Notes: generated by a model from the letters alone, not told the origin. A stretch of DNA of 64,000 nucleotides from Prochlorococcus sp. AG-347-J19 (GCA_003279015.1 QCBV01000001.1:1-64000), one strand, 5' to 3'. Shown: positions 9,044 to 19,722, counted from the first letter of the stretch. Made by a program: numbers and translations.

Positions 9044-10951
9044 ATGGGGAAGGTTGTAGGAATCGATTTAGGAACAACTAATAGTTGTGTTGCTGTAATG
9101 GAAGGTGGTAAACCTACTGTAATAGCAAATGCTGAGGGTTTCAGAACTACTCCATCAGTTGTTGCATATACAAAAAATCAAGATCAGCTTGTTGGACAAA
9201 TAGCTAAAAGACAGGCTGTAATGAACCCTGAAAATACTTTCTATTCAGCAAAACGATTTGTTGGAAGAAGAGTTGATGAAGTTAATGAAGAATCCAAAGA
9301 AGTTAGTTATTCTGTTGAAAAATCTGGTTCTAGTGTTAAATTAAAATGTCCTATTTTGGATAAGCAGTTTTCTCCTGAAGAGGTAAGCTCTCAAGTTTTA
9401 AGAAAGTTAGCAGATGATGCGGGTAAATACCTTGGTGAAAAAATTACACAAGCTGTAATTACAGTTCCAGCTTATTTTAATGATTCACAAAGACAGGCTA
9501 CTAAAGATGCTGGAAAGATTGCAGGTTTAGAAGTTCTCAGAATTGTAAATGAGCCAACTGCTGCAGCTTTGGCATATGGTTTGGATAAGGAAAATGAAAA
9601 AATTCTCGTTTTTGATCTAGGTGGAGGAACATTTGACGTCTCAGTTATTGAAGCTGGTGACGGAGTAACTGAAGTTCTTTCTACATCTGGAGATACACAC
9701 CTTGGTGGTGATGATTTTGATAGGTGTATCGTAGATCATTTAGCAACTACTTTTAAATCAAATGAGGGAATTGACCTCAGACAAGATAAGCAAGCTTTAC
9801 AAAGATTGACTGAAGCAGCAGAAAAAGCAAAAATTGAACTTTCAAATGCTACTCAAAGCGAAATAAATTTACCTTTTATCACAGCGACCCCTGAAGGTCC
9901 AAAACATCTAGATTTAAATCTAACACGAGCAAAGTTTGAGGAATTAGCAGCTTCTTTGATAGATAGGTGCAAGACCCCCGTTGAGAGAGCTATAAGTGAT
10001 GCAAAAATTTCTACTAATGAAATTGATGAAGTTGTAATGGTTGGAGGCTCATCTAGAATACCTGCGGTTTTAGATTTAGTTAAGAAAATAATAGGTAAAG
10101 AACCAAATCAAACTGTTAATCCCGACGAGGTTGTAGCTGTTGGAGCTGCAATTCAAGGAGGAGTTTTAGCAGGAGAGGTTAAAGATATATTGTTGCTTGA
10201 CGTTACTCCACTTTCTTTAGGTGTGGAGACTTTAGGCGGAGTAATGACAAAAATGATAAATCGAAATACTACAGTTCCTACCAAGAAATCTGAAACATAT
10301 TCAACTGCTGTAGACGGTCAAACAAACGTAGAAATACACGTTTTACAGGGTGAAAGAGAAATGGCTTCTGATAATAAAAGTTTAGGAACTTTTAGATTGG
10401 ATGGTATACCTTCAGCACCAAGAGGAGTACCGCAAATCGAAGTTACATTTGATATTGATGCAAATGGTATTCTTAGTGTTACTGCCAAAGATAAGGGAAG
10501 CGGTAAAGAACAAAGTATTTCTATCACTGGTGCTTCAACTCTATCTGATAATGAAGTTGAAAAAATGGTAAAGGATGCTGAATCAAATGCATCTGCAGAT
10601 AAAGAAAAAAGAGAAAAAATCGATTTAAAAAATCAAGCTGAAACACTCGTATATCAGACAGAAAAACAACTTAGTGAGTTAGGAGACAAAATTGATGCTG
10701 CAGCAAAGTCTAAAGTTGAAGAAAAAAGTAATGCTTTAAAAGAAGCAACTTCAAAAGAAGATTATGAATCAATGAAAAAACTTCTTGAAGAACTTCAGCA
10801 AGAACTTTATGCAGTTGGCTCATCTGTCTATCAGCAACCAGGTAATCAGCCGCCATCACCTGGCGCTGCAGGCGGTCCTGATCAGAGTGATTCAAATGAA
10901 AAAGGTGGAGATGATGTAATTGATGCAGACTTTACTGAAACAAAAGATTAG
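9044..10951 (+). CDS. dnaK2: Chaperone DnaK (DnaK2 type)
   Basis: This is the Hsp70 ATPase, working with DnaJ and GrpE in protein folding. I place the start at ATG 9044 ([18 protein letters not shown]), giving 635 residues, the usual cyanobacterial DnaK2 length. The reading frame extends to 8981, but the upstream 21 residues have no counterpart in the family. Signatures: the ATP phosphate loop (GIDLGTTNS), [13 protein letters not shown], and [12 protein letters not shown]. The C-terminus [10 protein letters not shown] is typical of DnaK2, the main heat-inducible cyanobacterial copy. No CIRCE element is seen upstream. The 3' end overlaps the convergent oxidase gene by 4 bp. Confidence 0.95.
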   Translation: MGKVVGIDLGTTNSCVAVMEGGKPTVIANAEGFRTTPSVVAYTKNQDQLVGQIAKRQAVMNPENTFYSAKRFVGRRVDEVNEESKEVSYSVEKSGSSVKLKCPILDKQFSPEEVSSQVLRKLADDAGKYLGEKITQAVITVPAYFNDSQRQATKDAGKIAGLEVLRIVNEPTAAALAYGLDKENEKILVFDLGGGTFDVSVIEAGDGVTEVLSTSGDTHLGGDDFDRCIVDHLATTFKSNEGIDLRQDKQALQRLTEAAEKAKIELSNATQSEINLPFITATPEGPKHLDLNLTRAKFEELAASLIDRCKTPVERAISDAKISTNEIDEVVMVGGSSRIPAVLDLVKKIIGKEPNQTVNPDEVVAVGAAIQGGVLAGEVKDILLLDVTPLSLGVETLGGVMTKMINRNTTVPTKKSETYSTAVDGQTNVEIHVLQGEREMASDNKSLGTFRLDGIPSAPRGVPQIEVTFDIDANGILSVTAKDKGSGKEQSISITGASTLSDNEVEKMVKDAESNASADKEKREKIDLKNQAETLVYQTEKQLSELGDKIDAAAKSKVEEKSNALKEATSKEDYESMKKLLEELQQELYAVGSSVYQQPGNQPPSPGAAGGPDQSDSNEKGGDDVIDADFTETKD

Positions 10952-12030
10952 TAAAGGTAATTTTTAATTTCATTTGCAACCCATTTAGAACAAGCCGGAG
11001 CAAGCAAAATTCCATTTTTATAAAAACCTGTACAAATAATTAATCCATTTTCAAGATTTTTCATAATTGGTGAAGGTTCACCATCTGGTCTTGATCTTAT
11101 TCCGTACCATTTTTTAGAAATTTTTCCTTTCATCAGCCAATTTGGTCTTTTATCGAGAAAATTTGTGAGTTTTCCGAATGTGTTTTCTTCTGGTTTAGTA
11201 CTATATTCGTCAGTTGATCCAATAATTAGCTTATTTTTTGATTTTGGAATTATATTTTTACCATTTATATTGAATTGTTTTGGCAGCGATAATAAATCAA
11301 CTTCTGTATCATTTATCTCAATTTCCATAGCTTGACCTAAAACAGGTTTTAATTTGATGTTGTGAGATAGGCTATCTATTAAATCAATCGCTTTTAGTGA
11401 ATTACACAAAATAACCATGTCGGATTTGATGTTTTCATCATTCTTTGTTGTAGAAATCCATTGGTTGTTTGATTTTCTTATTTTTATTATTTCTTCTTGC
11501 AAATAATTTACTTTTTTATGTTTTAGATATTTATCTAATGTTTGAAGTAAAGAAAAAGGATTTATTCTTCCATCTTCGAACGAGATCATTCCTTTTATAT
11601 TTTTTGTTTGGAAGGCTTTATTTATATTCTTGATAAATATTGAGTCTCTTTCTAAAATTCGCAAGTTTTGATCATTATTTTCACAAACAAATTTCTTTAA
11701 TTTTTTAAACTTTTCTTCATCAGTAGTTAGTTGTATTAATGGTTTTTCGATATTTAATTCACAATTGAATTTTTGTAAGAATGTAATCCATTGTGGCCAT
11801 AATTCAATGCTTTGTTTCCTGAGATCCCAGCTTCTACCTCTTCTTTTTTGATACATATTACCCATTAGTAAGCCTAAAGCTGCATTGCTACTATTTTGGT
11901 GTTGAGCTGGATCTATTATCGTTACCTTGGAACCTAATTCTGATAATTCTAAGGCGTTAAATTTTCCAATAATTCCTGATCCAATAATAACTATGTCTGC
12001 TTTTTGAAAATTTTCTTTTAAGCTTTTCAT
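10948..12030 (-). CDS. FAD-dependent amino-acid oxidase family protein (ThiO/DadA-like)
   Basis: The 360-residue flavoprotein has an N-terminal Rossmann motif, [19 protein letters not shown], with the acidic ribose-binding end (TIIDPA), and a C-terminal FAD loop, [16 protein letters not shown], typical of the D-amino-acid/glycine oxidase superfamily. In cyanobacteria such a protein can be ThiO, which makes the iminoglycine used by ThiG (present at 56 kb), so a thiamine role is possible but unproven. It is divergent from purU and overlaps the dnaK 3' end by 4 bp. Confidence 0.8.
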   Translation of the reverse strand: MKSLKENFQKADIVIIGSGIIGKFNALELSELGSKVTIIDPAQHQNSSNAALGLLMGNMYQKRRGRSWDLRKQSIELWPQWITFLQKFNCELNIEKPLIQLTTDEEKFKKLKKFVCENNDQNLRILERDSIFIKNINKAFQTKNIKGMISFEDGRINPFSLLQTLDKYLKHKKVNYLQEEIIKIRKSNNQWISTTKNDENIKSDMVILCNSLKAIDLIDSLSHNIKLKPVLGQAMEIEINDTEVDLLSLPKQFNINGKNIIPKSKNKLIIGSTDEYSTKPEENTFGKLTNFLDKRPNWLMKGKISKKWYGIRSRPDGEPSPIMKNLENGLIICTGFYKNGILLAPACSKWVANEIKNYLY

Positions 12031-12078
12031 TGATATATTAGATATACTTTCTTATTTGACTTAATAGTTAAAGATTTT

Positions 12079-12933
12079 TTGGAACATCCTTCAATTATAT
12101 TCAAAATTGTTTGTCCTGATCGCCCTGGCCTTGTAAGTTTACTTACAAGTTGGATTTCAAATTATGGTGGCAACATAAAACATTCTGATCATCATACAGA
12201 TCAAGATGCGGGTTTATTTCTTAGTCGAATTGAATGGAATAGTAACAATGAATTTTTTAATAGAGATGAAATTTATAAAGAATTTGAAAAAATTGCAGAT
12301 GAAGTAAATGGAAAATTTAATGTAAATTATTCTGATGAAATTCCAAATGTTGCTATTTTCGTGAGTAAACAAAATCATTGTTTGATTGATTTACTTTGGC
12401 GAGTAAGAAATGGAGAACTCAAAATGAAAGTCCCCTTAATAATTTCAAATCATTCTGATCTTGAAAATATTGCAAATGACTTTAATGCAAAATTTGTTCA
12501 TTTTGATACCTTTAAAACTGATAAATCTATTGTTGAAGATCATTTTTTAAATTTACTAAAAGAATATGAAATTGATCTTGTTGTATTAGCCAAATATATG
12601 CAAATTTTGAGTGACTCTTTTTTAAAAAAGTTTTCTTCAATAATAAATATTCATCATTCTTTCTTACCTGCATTTAAGGGCGGGCAGCCATATCATCGAG
12701 CTTGGAAGAGAGGTGTTAAATTAATCGGTGCTACTGCTCATTATGTTACTGAAGATCTTGATGAAGGCCCGATAATAGAGCAATGTACAGTTAATGTAAG
12801 TCATAGGGATGAAGTTGACGATTTGATTAGAAAAGGAAGAGATATTGAAAGAATAGCTCTAGCAAGAGCGGTTAGATTACACCTAAATCATCAAGTATTT
12901 GTTTATAACAGCAAAACTGCTGTTTTTGATTGA
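12079..12933 (+). CDS. purU: Formyltetrahydrofolate deformylase
   Basis: PurU hydrolyses 10-formyl-THF to THF and formate, balancing one-carbon pools alongside the glycine cleavage system. The N-terminal ACT domain begins KIVCPDRPGLVSLL; the C-terminal formyltransferase domain has NIHHSFLPAFKGGQPYHRA (catalytic His/Asn loop) and GATAHYVTEDLDEGPII. Length 284 is normal. The only reasonable start is TTG at 12079; upstream in-frame codons to 12040 contain no ATG or GTG. The last codons form a terminator-like hairpin, described separately. Confidence 0.93.
   Translation: MEHPSIIFKIVCPDRPGLVSLLTSWISNYGGNIKHSDHHTDQDAGLFLSRIEWNSNNEFFNRDEIYKEFEKIADEVNGKFNVNYSDEIPNVAIFVSKQNHCLIDLLWRVRNGELKMKVPLIISNHSDLENIANDFNAKFVHFDTFKTDKSIVEDHFLNLLKEYEIDLVVLAKYMQILSDSFLKKFSSIINIHHSFLPAFKGGQPYHRAWKRGVKLIGATAHYVTEDLDEGPIIEQCTVNVSHRDEVDDLIRKGRDIERIALARAVRLHLNHQVFVYNSKTAVFD
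12907..12927 (+). terminator. Candidate intrinsic terminator inside the purU 3' end
   Basis: A perfect 7-bp stem (AACAGCA / TGCTGTT) with a 4-nt loop AAAC is followed by a run of five T counting the stem's last two. It lies just before the purU stop codon, so the last residues NSKTAV are coded by the hairpin. The convergent ClC gene ends 10 bp after purU, so a compact terminator would be useful here. The T-run is short, so strength is uncertain. Confidence 0.5.
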
Positions 12934-12942
12934 AGATAGTTT

Positions 12943-14301
12943 TTAGTCTTCTAATTCTATTTGTATTTGTCTTTCATAAATTGATTCTTCATTAAAAGCT
13001 CTTGCTATCAAAAAACTAGCAATGCAGCTGATTAATACAGGTTTCATTATTAATAAATTTTTTGTTAAAGCGAAAGCTAAAAACATTGCTGTAATTGGTG
13101 TTCGCGAACATCCTGCTACGAAAGCTCCCATTCCGGCAAAAATGTATGTACTTGGTGCATGTCCTGTAGCAATTTCCACCCAGCTCCCCATTATTAGTCC
13201 GATTGACCCTCCTAAAGTAAGCATTGGATAGAACAATCCTCCAGGAGCTCCAGATGCTGCAGCTAAACCTGTAGTGATAAATAATACAAAAACTGCTAAT
13301 AAAGCAATTCCAATACTTGTATTTTGTTCAGCAATTATTTTCTGTAATTCATCTAAATTATGAAATGTACTGGGTAAACAAGAGTAGATGCTTCCTAAAA
13401 TAAGTCCACAGATACTCATTTTTAAAACAAATTTATTTTTATACCACTTTTTCCCAAGATTTTGCATCAACAAAACATATCTGCTGTACAATTCTGCAAA
13501 TATTCCAATAATTATTCCTAGTAAAACTAAGTAAATAAAATCTACAGGTAAGAAAAACACTGATGGGTCGTATTCTTTTTGAATCAAAAATCCGAGGTTA
13601 AAATCAAAGCCTCCTGCTTTAGGATCTAAACCTAAGGCTTGAATAATATCAGCAGATGAATCTGCAATGAAAGTTGTAATTACTACTAATAGCAAAATTA
13701 CTGGTCTTGCAGAGTTTAATAGCTCTTCTATTGCATAGACAAATCCTCCTAATGGAGCGCTAAATACTGCAGCTATTCCAGCACCACCCCCTGCTGCTAC
13801 TATGACTCTTCTAAAAGCTGTAGGAGCTTTAAGCCACTTGGCCATTTGCCAAGCTACTGATCCTCCCATTTGAACGGATGGACCTTCTGGACCCAAAGGG
13901 AATCCACTACCAATAGCAATAATTCCTGATATTAGCTTTACTAATCCTACTTTTAAATTCATTGGAACTTTTTTATGTCTTAAAAAACCCATGATTTGAC
14001 TCACTCCTGAACCTTTTGCAGCAGGTGCTATATTTTTGATCAAATATCCTGCAACAGCTCCTCCTAGAGCTCCAAAAATAGGTAAGACCGTAATAGATGG
14101 GAATTGGTCTAATAATGCTAATCTCCAATTATTAATAAAATAGATTCCAGTTTTAAAAGATATGCTTGTAATTGAGGCTCCTAAACCTGTTAATAAGAGC
14201 GAAAACGCAACGACTAGAGATCTTTGTTTTAATAATTTTTTGATGCTACGAGAAGAATTATTACTTGTTTTTTGAATATTATCTTTTATAAAGTTCGGCA
14301 T
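12943..14301 (-). CDS. ClC-family chloride/proton exchanger
   Basis: This 452-residue polytopic membrane protein carries the ClC signatures: GSGFPLGPEGPSVQMG (selectivity loop including the gating Glu of the GxEGP motif) and FSAPLGGFVYAIEELL (including the internal proton-path Glu). Another conserved stretch, GLAAASGAPGGLFYPMLTLG, is near residue 345. Both glutamates known to be needed for H+/Cl- antiport in the Escherichia coli homologue are present, so exchange rather than channel activity is inferred. It lies 9 bp downstream of acnB on the same strand. Confidence 0.9.
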   Translation of the reverse strand: MPNFIKDNIQKTSNNSSRSIKKLLKQRSLVVAFSLLLTGLGASITSISFKTGIYFINNWRLALLDQFPSITVLPIFGALGGAVAGYLIKNIAPAAKGSGVSQIMGFLRHKKVPMNLKVGLVKLISGIIAIGSGFPLGPEGPSVQMGGSVAWQMAKWLKAPTAFRRVIVAAGGGAGIAAVFSAPLGGFVYAIEELLNSARPVILLLVVITTFIADSSADIIQALGLDPKAGGFDFNLGFLIQKEYDPSVFFLPVDFIYLVLLGIIIGIFAELYSRYVLLMQNLGKKWYKNKFVLKMSICGLILGSIYSCLPSTFHNLDELQKIIAEQNTSIGIALLAVFVLFITTGLAAASGAPGGLFYPMLTLGGSIGLIMGSWVEIATGHAPSTYIFAGMGAFVAGCSRTPITAMFLAFALTKNLLIMKPVLISCIASFLIARAFNEESIYERQIQIELED

Positions 14302-14310
14302 AGTCCATGA

Positions 14311-16884
14311 TTACTTTGTCAAGCTGAAATCGAGTATTTCATCAAATTGAAGATAGCGATAAAGTTCATCTGAATATGGATTAATTTTATTTTTAGTAAT
14401 ATCCTGATATTCTTCAATTTCAGGTATTTTGCCAAGTAGTGCGCAAACTGCTGCTAATTCAGCGCTGCCTAAAAAGACTTGTGCATTCTTGCCAAGTCTA
14501 TTGTCAAAATTTCTTGTACTAGTAGAGAAGACTACAGAACCTTCATCTACTCTGGCTTGATTTCCCATACATAAAGAACAGCCTGGTAACTCTAACCTTG
14601 CACCACAATCTTCGAAAATTTTATAGTAACCTTCAGCTTTTAGAGTTTCTTCATCCATTTTTGTTGGTGGACAAATCCATAATTTAGCTTTTAAATTTTG
14701 TACACCTTCAAGAACTTTCGCAGCTGCTCTGTAATGGCCAATATTCGTCATGCAAGAACCTATAAAAACCTCGTCAATATTTGTATTTGCAACATCAGTG
14801 ATTTCTTTTACATTATCTGGATCGTTTGGGCAAGCAACTATAGGTTGTGTTACTTTTGCTAAATCAATTTCAATGATTTCTTCATACTGAGCGTTTGAAT
14901 CTGGTTGAATTAATGATGGTTTTTTTAACCAATTTTTCATATCATTTATTCTTCTTGAAATTGATTTTGAATCTTCATAATTGCTCTCAATCATTTTTTC
15001 TAGCAGGCAAATATTGCTTCTTAAGTATTCTTGTACAGTTTCTTGAGATAAAAGTATGGTACTACCAGCGCATGAGCGTTCTGCAGTAGCATCAGTAAGT
15101 TCAAAAGCTTGTTCAAGTTTTAGGTTTGGTAATCCCTCAATTTCCATAATTTTTCCGTTGAATATATTTTTCTTATTTGCTTTCTCAACAGTTAAGAGTC
15201 CTTTTTTTATTGCGAAGAGAGGGATTGCATTTACCAAATCTCTTAGAGTAATTCCTGGTAATAATTCTCCCTTAAATTTAACCAGCACAGATTCTGGCAT
15301 ATTTAATGGCATTGATCCTATTGCAGCGGCAAAGGCAACAATACCCGAGCCTCCAGGAAACGAAATGCCAAGAGGAAATCTAGTATGACTATCTCCGCCT
15401 GTGCCAACAGTATCTGGAAGAAGCATTCTATTAAGCCAGCTATGAATTATGCCGTCTCCAGGCTTAAGAGCTACCCCACCTCTTTGAGATATGAAATCAG
15501 GTAATTCTTTATGGGTCACTAGATCTACTGGTTTAGGATACGCAGCTGTATGACAAAAACTTTGCATCACTAAATCTGCAGTAAATCCTAAACAAGCTAG
15601 TTCTTTTAGTTCATCTCTAGTCATTGGCCCAGTAGTATCTTGACTACCAACTGTAGTCATAATTGGCTCACAGGTCATTCCTGGCCTTACTCCATCTAAA
15701 CCGCATGCTTTGCCTACTATTTTTTGAGCTTGAGTAAAGCCCGCATTACTTTTGGTTGGATTTTGTGGTCTGGTAAATATTTCACTAGGTTGATAATCTA
15801 ATTTATTTCTAATTTTGTCCGTAAGAGATCTTCCAATCATAAGATTAATTCTTCCGCCAGCTTGAATCTCATCAGTAAGAGTTGATGGATACAAGTCGAA
15901 TTTGCTTATTAATTCTTCAGTATTTGAATCTTTTTCAATTTTTTTAATAATGCCTGCATGAGGATATATTTTAATAACATCTCCTGTTTTCATTTGAGAT
16001 ACATCAGCTTCTATTGGTAAAGCTCCTGAATCTTGTGCAGTATTAAAGAAAATTGGGGCTATTTTGCTACCAATTATTATTCCACCTGTTTTTTTGTTTG
16101 GAACAAAAGCAATATCTTCTCCTATATGCCAAATGAGTGAATTAATAGCAGATTTTCTAGAACTCCCTGTTCCAACAACATCTCCAACATAAGCTATTGG
16201 TAAATTTTGTTTTTTTAAATTATCAAGAATCTTTAGTCCATCAGGTTTTTTGAATTCCAACATAGCTAATGCGTGCATCGGAATATCCGGGCGTGTTGTT
16301 GCATGTACAGCTGGAGATAAGTCGTCTGTATTTGTTTCACCGTCAACTTTAAACACTAAACAAGTAATCTCTTTCTCCAGAACTTTTTTATTTTTGAACC
16401 ATTCTGCATTTGCCCAACTATTTACAACCTCTTTTGCATAAAAATTATTTTGAGATAATTCATAGATTTCATTAGCTGAGTCATAAACAAGAATAATATT
16501 TTTTAAAACTTCTGACGCTTTTTTAGCAAGTAAACTATTTTTTCCTTTTAGTATTTCAACCAGAGAATTTACATTATATCCGCCTATCATTGTTCCTAGT
16601 ATTTCAATTGCTTTTTCGGGATTAATTGATTTGCAATATTTTTCGGAATTAGCAATAGCTGTAAGCCAGCTTGCTTTTACATAAGCAGCTTCATCAACTC
16701 CTGGTGGTACTCTATTTATTAGTAAATCAAGTAAATAAGAAGTATCGTAAGAACTATCTTGTTCCAATAATTTTGTAATACAATTTGTTTGCTCAGCATT
16801 TAGAGGTAAAGGAGGTATACCTTTGGCTGCTCTTTCAGCTACGTGATCTGCGTAATCTTTTAGCAATGTTTCCAAATTCTTCAT
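14311..16884 (-). CDS. acnB: Aconitate hydratase B
   Basis: AcnB isomerises citrate to isocitrate with a 4Fe-4S cluster. At 857 residues it matches the AcnB type (about 865), which has an N-terminal HEAT-like domain and swivelled order, rather than AcnA. Cluster ligands lie in GSCMTNIGHYRAA and GCSLCMGNQARV; GTGGDSHTRFPLGISFPGGSG and DGVRPGMTCEPIMTTVGSQDTTGPM are active-site loops. It is probably cotranscribed with the ClC gene 9 bp downstream, and is divergent from the DAHP synthase gene. Confidence 0.97.
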   Translation of the reverse strand: MKNLETLLKDYADHVAERAAKGIPPLPLNAEQTNCITKLLEQDSSYDTSYLLDLLINRVPPGVDEAAYVKASWLTAIANSEKYCKSINPEKAIEILGTMIGGYNVNSLVEILKGKNSLLAKKASEVLKNIILVYDSANEIYELSQNNFYAKEVVNSWANAEWFKNKKVLEKEITCLVFKVDGETNTDDLSPAVHATTRPDIPMHALAMLEFKKPDGLKILDNLKKQNLPIAYVGDVVGTGSSRKSAINSLIWHIGEDIAFVPNKKTGGIIIGSKIAPIFFNTAQDSGALPIEADVSQMKTGDVIKIYPHAGIIKKIEKDSNTEELISKFDLYPSTLTDEIQAGGRINLMIGRSLTDKIRNKLDYQPSEIFTRPQNPTKSNAGFTQAQKIVGKACGLDGVRPGMTCEPIMTTVGSQDTTGPMTRDELKELACLGFTADLVMQSFCHTAAYPKPVDLVTHKELPDFISQRGGVALKPGDGIIHSWLNRMLLPDTVGTGGDSHTRFPLGISFPGGSGIVAFAAAIGSMPLNMPESVLVKFKGELLPGITLRDLVNAIPLFAIKKGLLTVEKANKKNIFNGKIMEIEGLPNLKLEQAFELTDATAERSCAGSTILLSQETVQEYLRSNICLLEKMIESNYEDSKSISRRINDMKNWLKKPSLIQPDSNAQYEEIIEIDLAKVTQPIVACPNDPDNVKEITDVANTNIDEVFIGSCMTNIGHYRAAAKVLEGVQNLKAKLWICPPTKMDEETLKAEGYYKIFEDCGARLELPGCSLCMGNQARVDEGSVVFSTSTRNFDNRLGKNAQVFLGSAELAAVCALLGKIPEIEEYQDITKNKINPYSDELYRYLQFDEILDFSLTK

Positions 16885-16981
16885 TAGTAAGGTTTAATGC
16901 CTAATCTATTGTTATTTTTAATATTGAAAAGGAGAGTATTCATAAATGCTTTTTTAAATATTCAAACTTCTTAATTAATCA

Positions 16982-18049
16982 ATGACGACATCATCAAATA
17001 ATTCAGCTTTAGAAAAGACATCAGATTTACATGTTGTTGAAACACGTCCATTAATACCTCCAAGCAGATTACATAATGATATACCTTTAGATCACGCCTC
17101 TGCCAATACAGTATCTAAAACAAGAAGATCGATACAAAATATTTTGCATCATAATGACCAGAAGCTTCTAGTGATCGTGGGTCCATGTTCAATTCATGAT
17201 ATAGAGGCGGCGAAGGAATATTCAAAATATATTCAAGACTTCCGAGAAATTTATAAAGATAAATTAGAAATAATAATGAGAGTATATTTTGAGAAGCCAA
17301 GGACAACTATTGGCTGGAAAGGATTAATAAACGATCCTCATCTAGATGATTCTTATGATATTAATACTGGTTTAAGAAGGGCAAGAAGTTTGCTTTCATA
17401 TCTAGCAACTCGTGGCATACCTTCTGCTACAGAATTACTAGATCCAATTGTTCCTCAATACATTGCTGATTTAATAAGTTGGACAGCTATAGGTGCGCGG
17501 ACTACCGAAAGTCAAACTCATAGGGAAATGGCATCAGGATTATCTATGCCTATTGGTTTTAAAAATGGAACTGATGGTTCTTTTACAACTGCAATCAATG
17601 CAATGCAGTCAGCTTCAAAATCGCATCATTTCTTAGGTGTAAATGAAAATGGAATGGCTTCTATTGTTAATACCACAGGAAATCCAGATGGACATATAGT
17701 TTTAAGGGGCGGGTCAAAAGGCCCAAATTTTGAAAGTGAACAAGTTAAAAGAATTTCATTTGAATTGCAGCAATGTAATCTTCCCCATAAAGTGATGATT
17801 GATTGTAGTCATGGTAATTCCAATAAAGATTTTCGAAAACAGTCAGAAGTGCTAAAAAATATAGCTTCTCAAATTAGCAATGGTGAAAAAAATATTTTAG
17901 GAGTGATGCTTGAAAGTCATTTAAAGGAGGGAAATCAAAAGCTTTTAAAAAAAGAGGATCTTCAATTTGGCAGAAGCATTACAGATGCATGTATAGATAT
18001 AGAAACAACAAAGGAATTACTCGCTATTTTATACAATTCACTTAGCTAG
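16982..18049 (+). CDS. aroG: 3-deoxy-7-phosphoheptulonate (DAHP) synthase, class I
   Basis: It condenses phosphoenolpyruvate and erythrose-4-phosphate, the first shikimate step. The 355-residue AroF/G/H-type protein shows VGPCSIHDIEAAKEY, RVYFEKPRTTIGWKGLINDP, GARTTESQTHREMASG and DCSHGNSNKD. The AroF/AroG/AroH feedback subtype cannot be told from the motifs seen, so the symbol is by family. The stop overlaps the convergent phytol-kinase-like gene by 8 bp. Confidence 0.95.
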   Translation: MTTSSNNSALEKTSDLHVVETRPLIPPSRLHNDIPLDHASANTVSKTRRSIQNILHHNDQKLLVIVGPCSIHDIEAAKEYSKYIQDFREIYKDKLEIIMRVYFEKPRTTIGWKGLINDPHLDDSYDINTGLRRARSLLSYLATRGIPSATELLDPIVPQYIADLISWTAIGARTTESQTHREMASGLSMPIGFKNGTDGSFTTAINAMQSASKSHHFLGVNENGMASIVNTTGNPDGHIVLRGGSKGPNFESEQVKRISFELQQCNLPHKVMIDCSHGNSNKDFRKQSEVLKNIASQISNGEKNILGVMLESHLKEGNQKLLKKEDLQFGRSITDACIDIETTKELLAILYNSLS

Positions 18050-18683
18050 TTATAAAAAAATTAAAAAATAATGCTGAAGAAATTGGAACAATGAAGTTAT
18101 CTATTCCTAAAACACTAAATTGTTCTAGCAAAGTCGCAAAAAAAGCTATTGTAAAATAATTTAAATTTAAACTATTTTGTTGGGCGTATCCTATTGAGCA
18201 AACTACTATCGAACTTGTTAAAAACATTGTCATAGTGCCAAATAAAGATTTTTTTTGTTTAAAAAAAATCCAACTCTTTGAATTAAGGCTTTTTCCTATT
18301 AACCCAGCTAATCCATCACCAAAAGTCATTATGAAAAATCCAGTAATTAATGCATATGGATCTTTATCCCAGAAAAGATAAATCAAAATAAATAAACTTA
18401 GACAATAAAATAATGTTCCATAACTCTTTCTCTCAACGTCCTCTATTGTTGGAAACAATTTATAGTTGTAATTGATGAAAACAATTAATGAAACAATTCC
18501 TGTGAAAATTAGAGCAGAGTTTTGATTAATTTTTAAAAATTGAGCAATTGGTATTAAAGGTCCTATTCCTATATGTATTATTTTTCTTACGATTTCTTTG
18601 CTATCTTCATTATATTTTTTAAAAACTATTGATATTAGAAAAATTGAAAATAAATATAATAAAATTACAGTAAATTTTATCAA
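18042..18683 (-). CDS. Phytol/dolichol kinase-like CTP-dependent membrane protein
   Basis: The 213-residue protein has about seven hydrophobic segments and the motifs of the SEC59/VTE5 (COG0170) group: REIVRKII-type KIIHIGIGPL near residue 35, ERKSYGTLFY, FGDGLAGLIGK and KKSLFGTMTMF. In cyanobacteria and plants this group phosphorylates phytol freed from chlorophyll for tocopherol or chlorophyll recycling; the substrate here is inferred. It lies 5 bp downstream of the sigma factor gene and is probably cotranscribed. Confidence 0.75.
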   Translation of the reverse strand: MIKFTVILLYLFSIFLISIVFKKYNEDSKEIVRKIIHIGIGPLIPIAQFLKINQNSALIFTGIVSLIVFINYNYKLFPTIEDVERKSYGTLFYCLSLFILIYLFWDKDPYALITGFFIMTFGDGLAGLIGKSLNSKSWIFFKQKKSLFGTMTMFLTSSIVVCSIGYAQQNSLNLNYFTIAFFATLLEQFSVLGIDNFIVPISSALFFNFFITS

Positions 18684-18688
18684 TTTGG

Positions 18689-19708
18689 TTAAGCTGCTTT
18701 TTGATGAGTTGTCATTACTCTAAGTTTTAATATTGCTTTAGCTTCTAGTTGCCTTACTCTTTCTCGTGAAACATTAATTTGTCTTCCTATTTCTGCGAGT
18801 GTTAATGGTTCTTCACCATCTAATCCAAATCTGAGCTTCATTATCTTTTGTTCTCTTTCATTTAATTGAGAAAGCCAAGTTCCTAAATGTTCTTTTTGAA
18901 TAGTTCTATCCATTCCTTCCATAGGCTCTTCACAGTTTGGATCAGGTATGAGTTCACCAAGAGTACTTCTATCTTCTTCGCCTCTTGCATGAGCATCTAG
19001 AGAGGCGCAAGGAGCACTTTGCGAAATTAAATCTTCTAAATCTTTTTGATCAATTCCCATTTCAGTTGCCATTTCCAATCTGGTAGGTTGTCTACCAAAT
19101 TTATGTGATAATTCTCTAGAGACTCTTCTCATTTTGGATAGTTTTTCACTTATGTGAATAGGCAAACGGATTGTTCTTGCACTGTTATCAATAGCCCTTG
19201 TCATTCCTTGCCTAATCCACCAGTAAGCATAAGTTGAGAATTTATATCCCATAGCAGGATCAAATTTATCTACAGCTCTTTCAAGGCCAATAGCTCCTTC
19301 TTGGACAAGATCTAATAATTCAAGCCCTTGGTTTTGGTATTTTTTTGCAACTGAGACAACAAGCCTTAGATTAGCTGCCATCATTCTATCTCTAGCTCTT
19401 TTGCCAATTTTAATTTGATAAAGATTTCGTTGCGTTCTATCAGTTTCAGGAATCTGTAGCAACTTTTTCATGTTCTGAACATGATGAGCTAACTCTATTT
19501 CCTCTGCTGGAGTCAAAAGAGGTACTCTGCCAATGCTACTTAAGTAGTAGCCAATAGAATCTGAAGCGAGTCTGCCAGATTTTTTTTGGCTTTGTTTTGC
19601 AGTAAGACTGGATTTCGATTTGCGAGACTTGCCCGCAGTGTTTGGTAATCTTGGCTCATCAAAATTATTATCTGAAGAGCTTTTCGCAGATTCCAGAGGG
19701 ATCCCCAT
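18689..19708 (-). CDS. Group 2 RNA polymerase sigma-70 factor
   Basis: This is a 339-residue sigma factor lacking the long region 1.1 of a primary sigma. Region 1.2/2 begins DSIGYYLSSIGRVPLLTPAEEIELA; the core-binding and -10 recognition block is DLVQEGAIGLERAVDKFDP followed by GYKFSTYAYWWIRQGMTRAI; region 4 HTH is TLAEIGRQINVSRERVRQLEAKA. This matches cyanobacterial group 2 factors used in light, stress and circadian responses. I chose ATG 19708 over the adjacent GTG 19711 because AGGAGG sits 8 nt before the ATG. The phytol-kinase-like gene follows after 5 bp. Confidence 0.93.
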   Translation of the reverse strand: MGIPLESAKSSSDNNFDEPRLPNTAGKSRKSKSSLTAKQSQKKSGRLASDSIGYYLSSIGRVPLLTPAEEIELAHHVQNMKKLLQIPETDRTQRNLYQIKIGKRARDRMMAANLRLVVSVAKKYQNQGLELLDLVQEGAIGLERAVDKFDPAMGYKFSTYAYWWIRQGMTRAIDNSARTIRLPIHISEKLSKMRRVSRELSHKFGRQPTRLEMATEMGIDQKDLEDLISQSAPCASLDAHARGEEDRSTLGELIPDPNCEEPMEGMDRTIQKEHLGTWLSQLNEREQKIMKLRFGLDGEEPLTLAEIGRQINVSRERVRQLEAKAILKLRVMTTHQKAA

Positions 19709-19716
19709 CACCCTGG

Positions 19717-19722
19717 CCTCCT
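19717..19722 (-). promoter_or_regulatory. Strong ribosome binding site of the sigma factor gene
   Basis: A full AGGAGG lies 8 nt before ATG 19708 and only 5 nt before GTG 19711, so it favours the ATG. It is one of the few perfect Shine-Dalgarno hexamers I noticed in this window. Confidence 0.7.
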
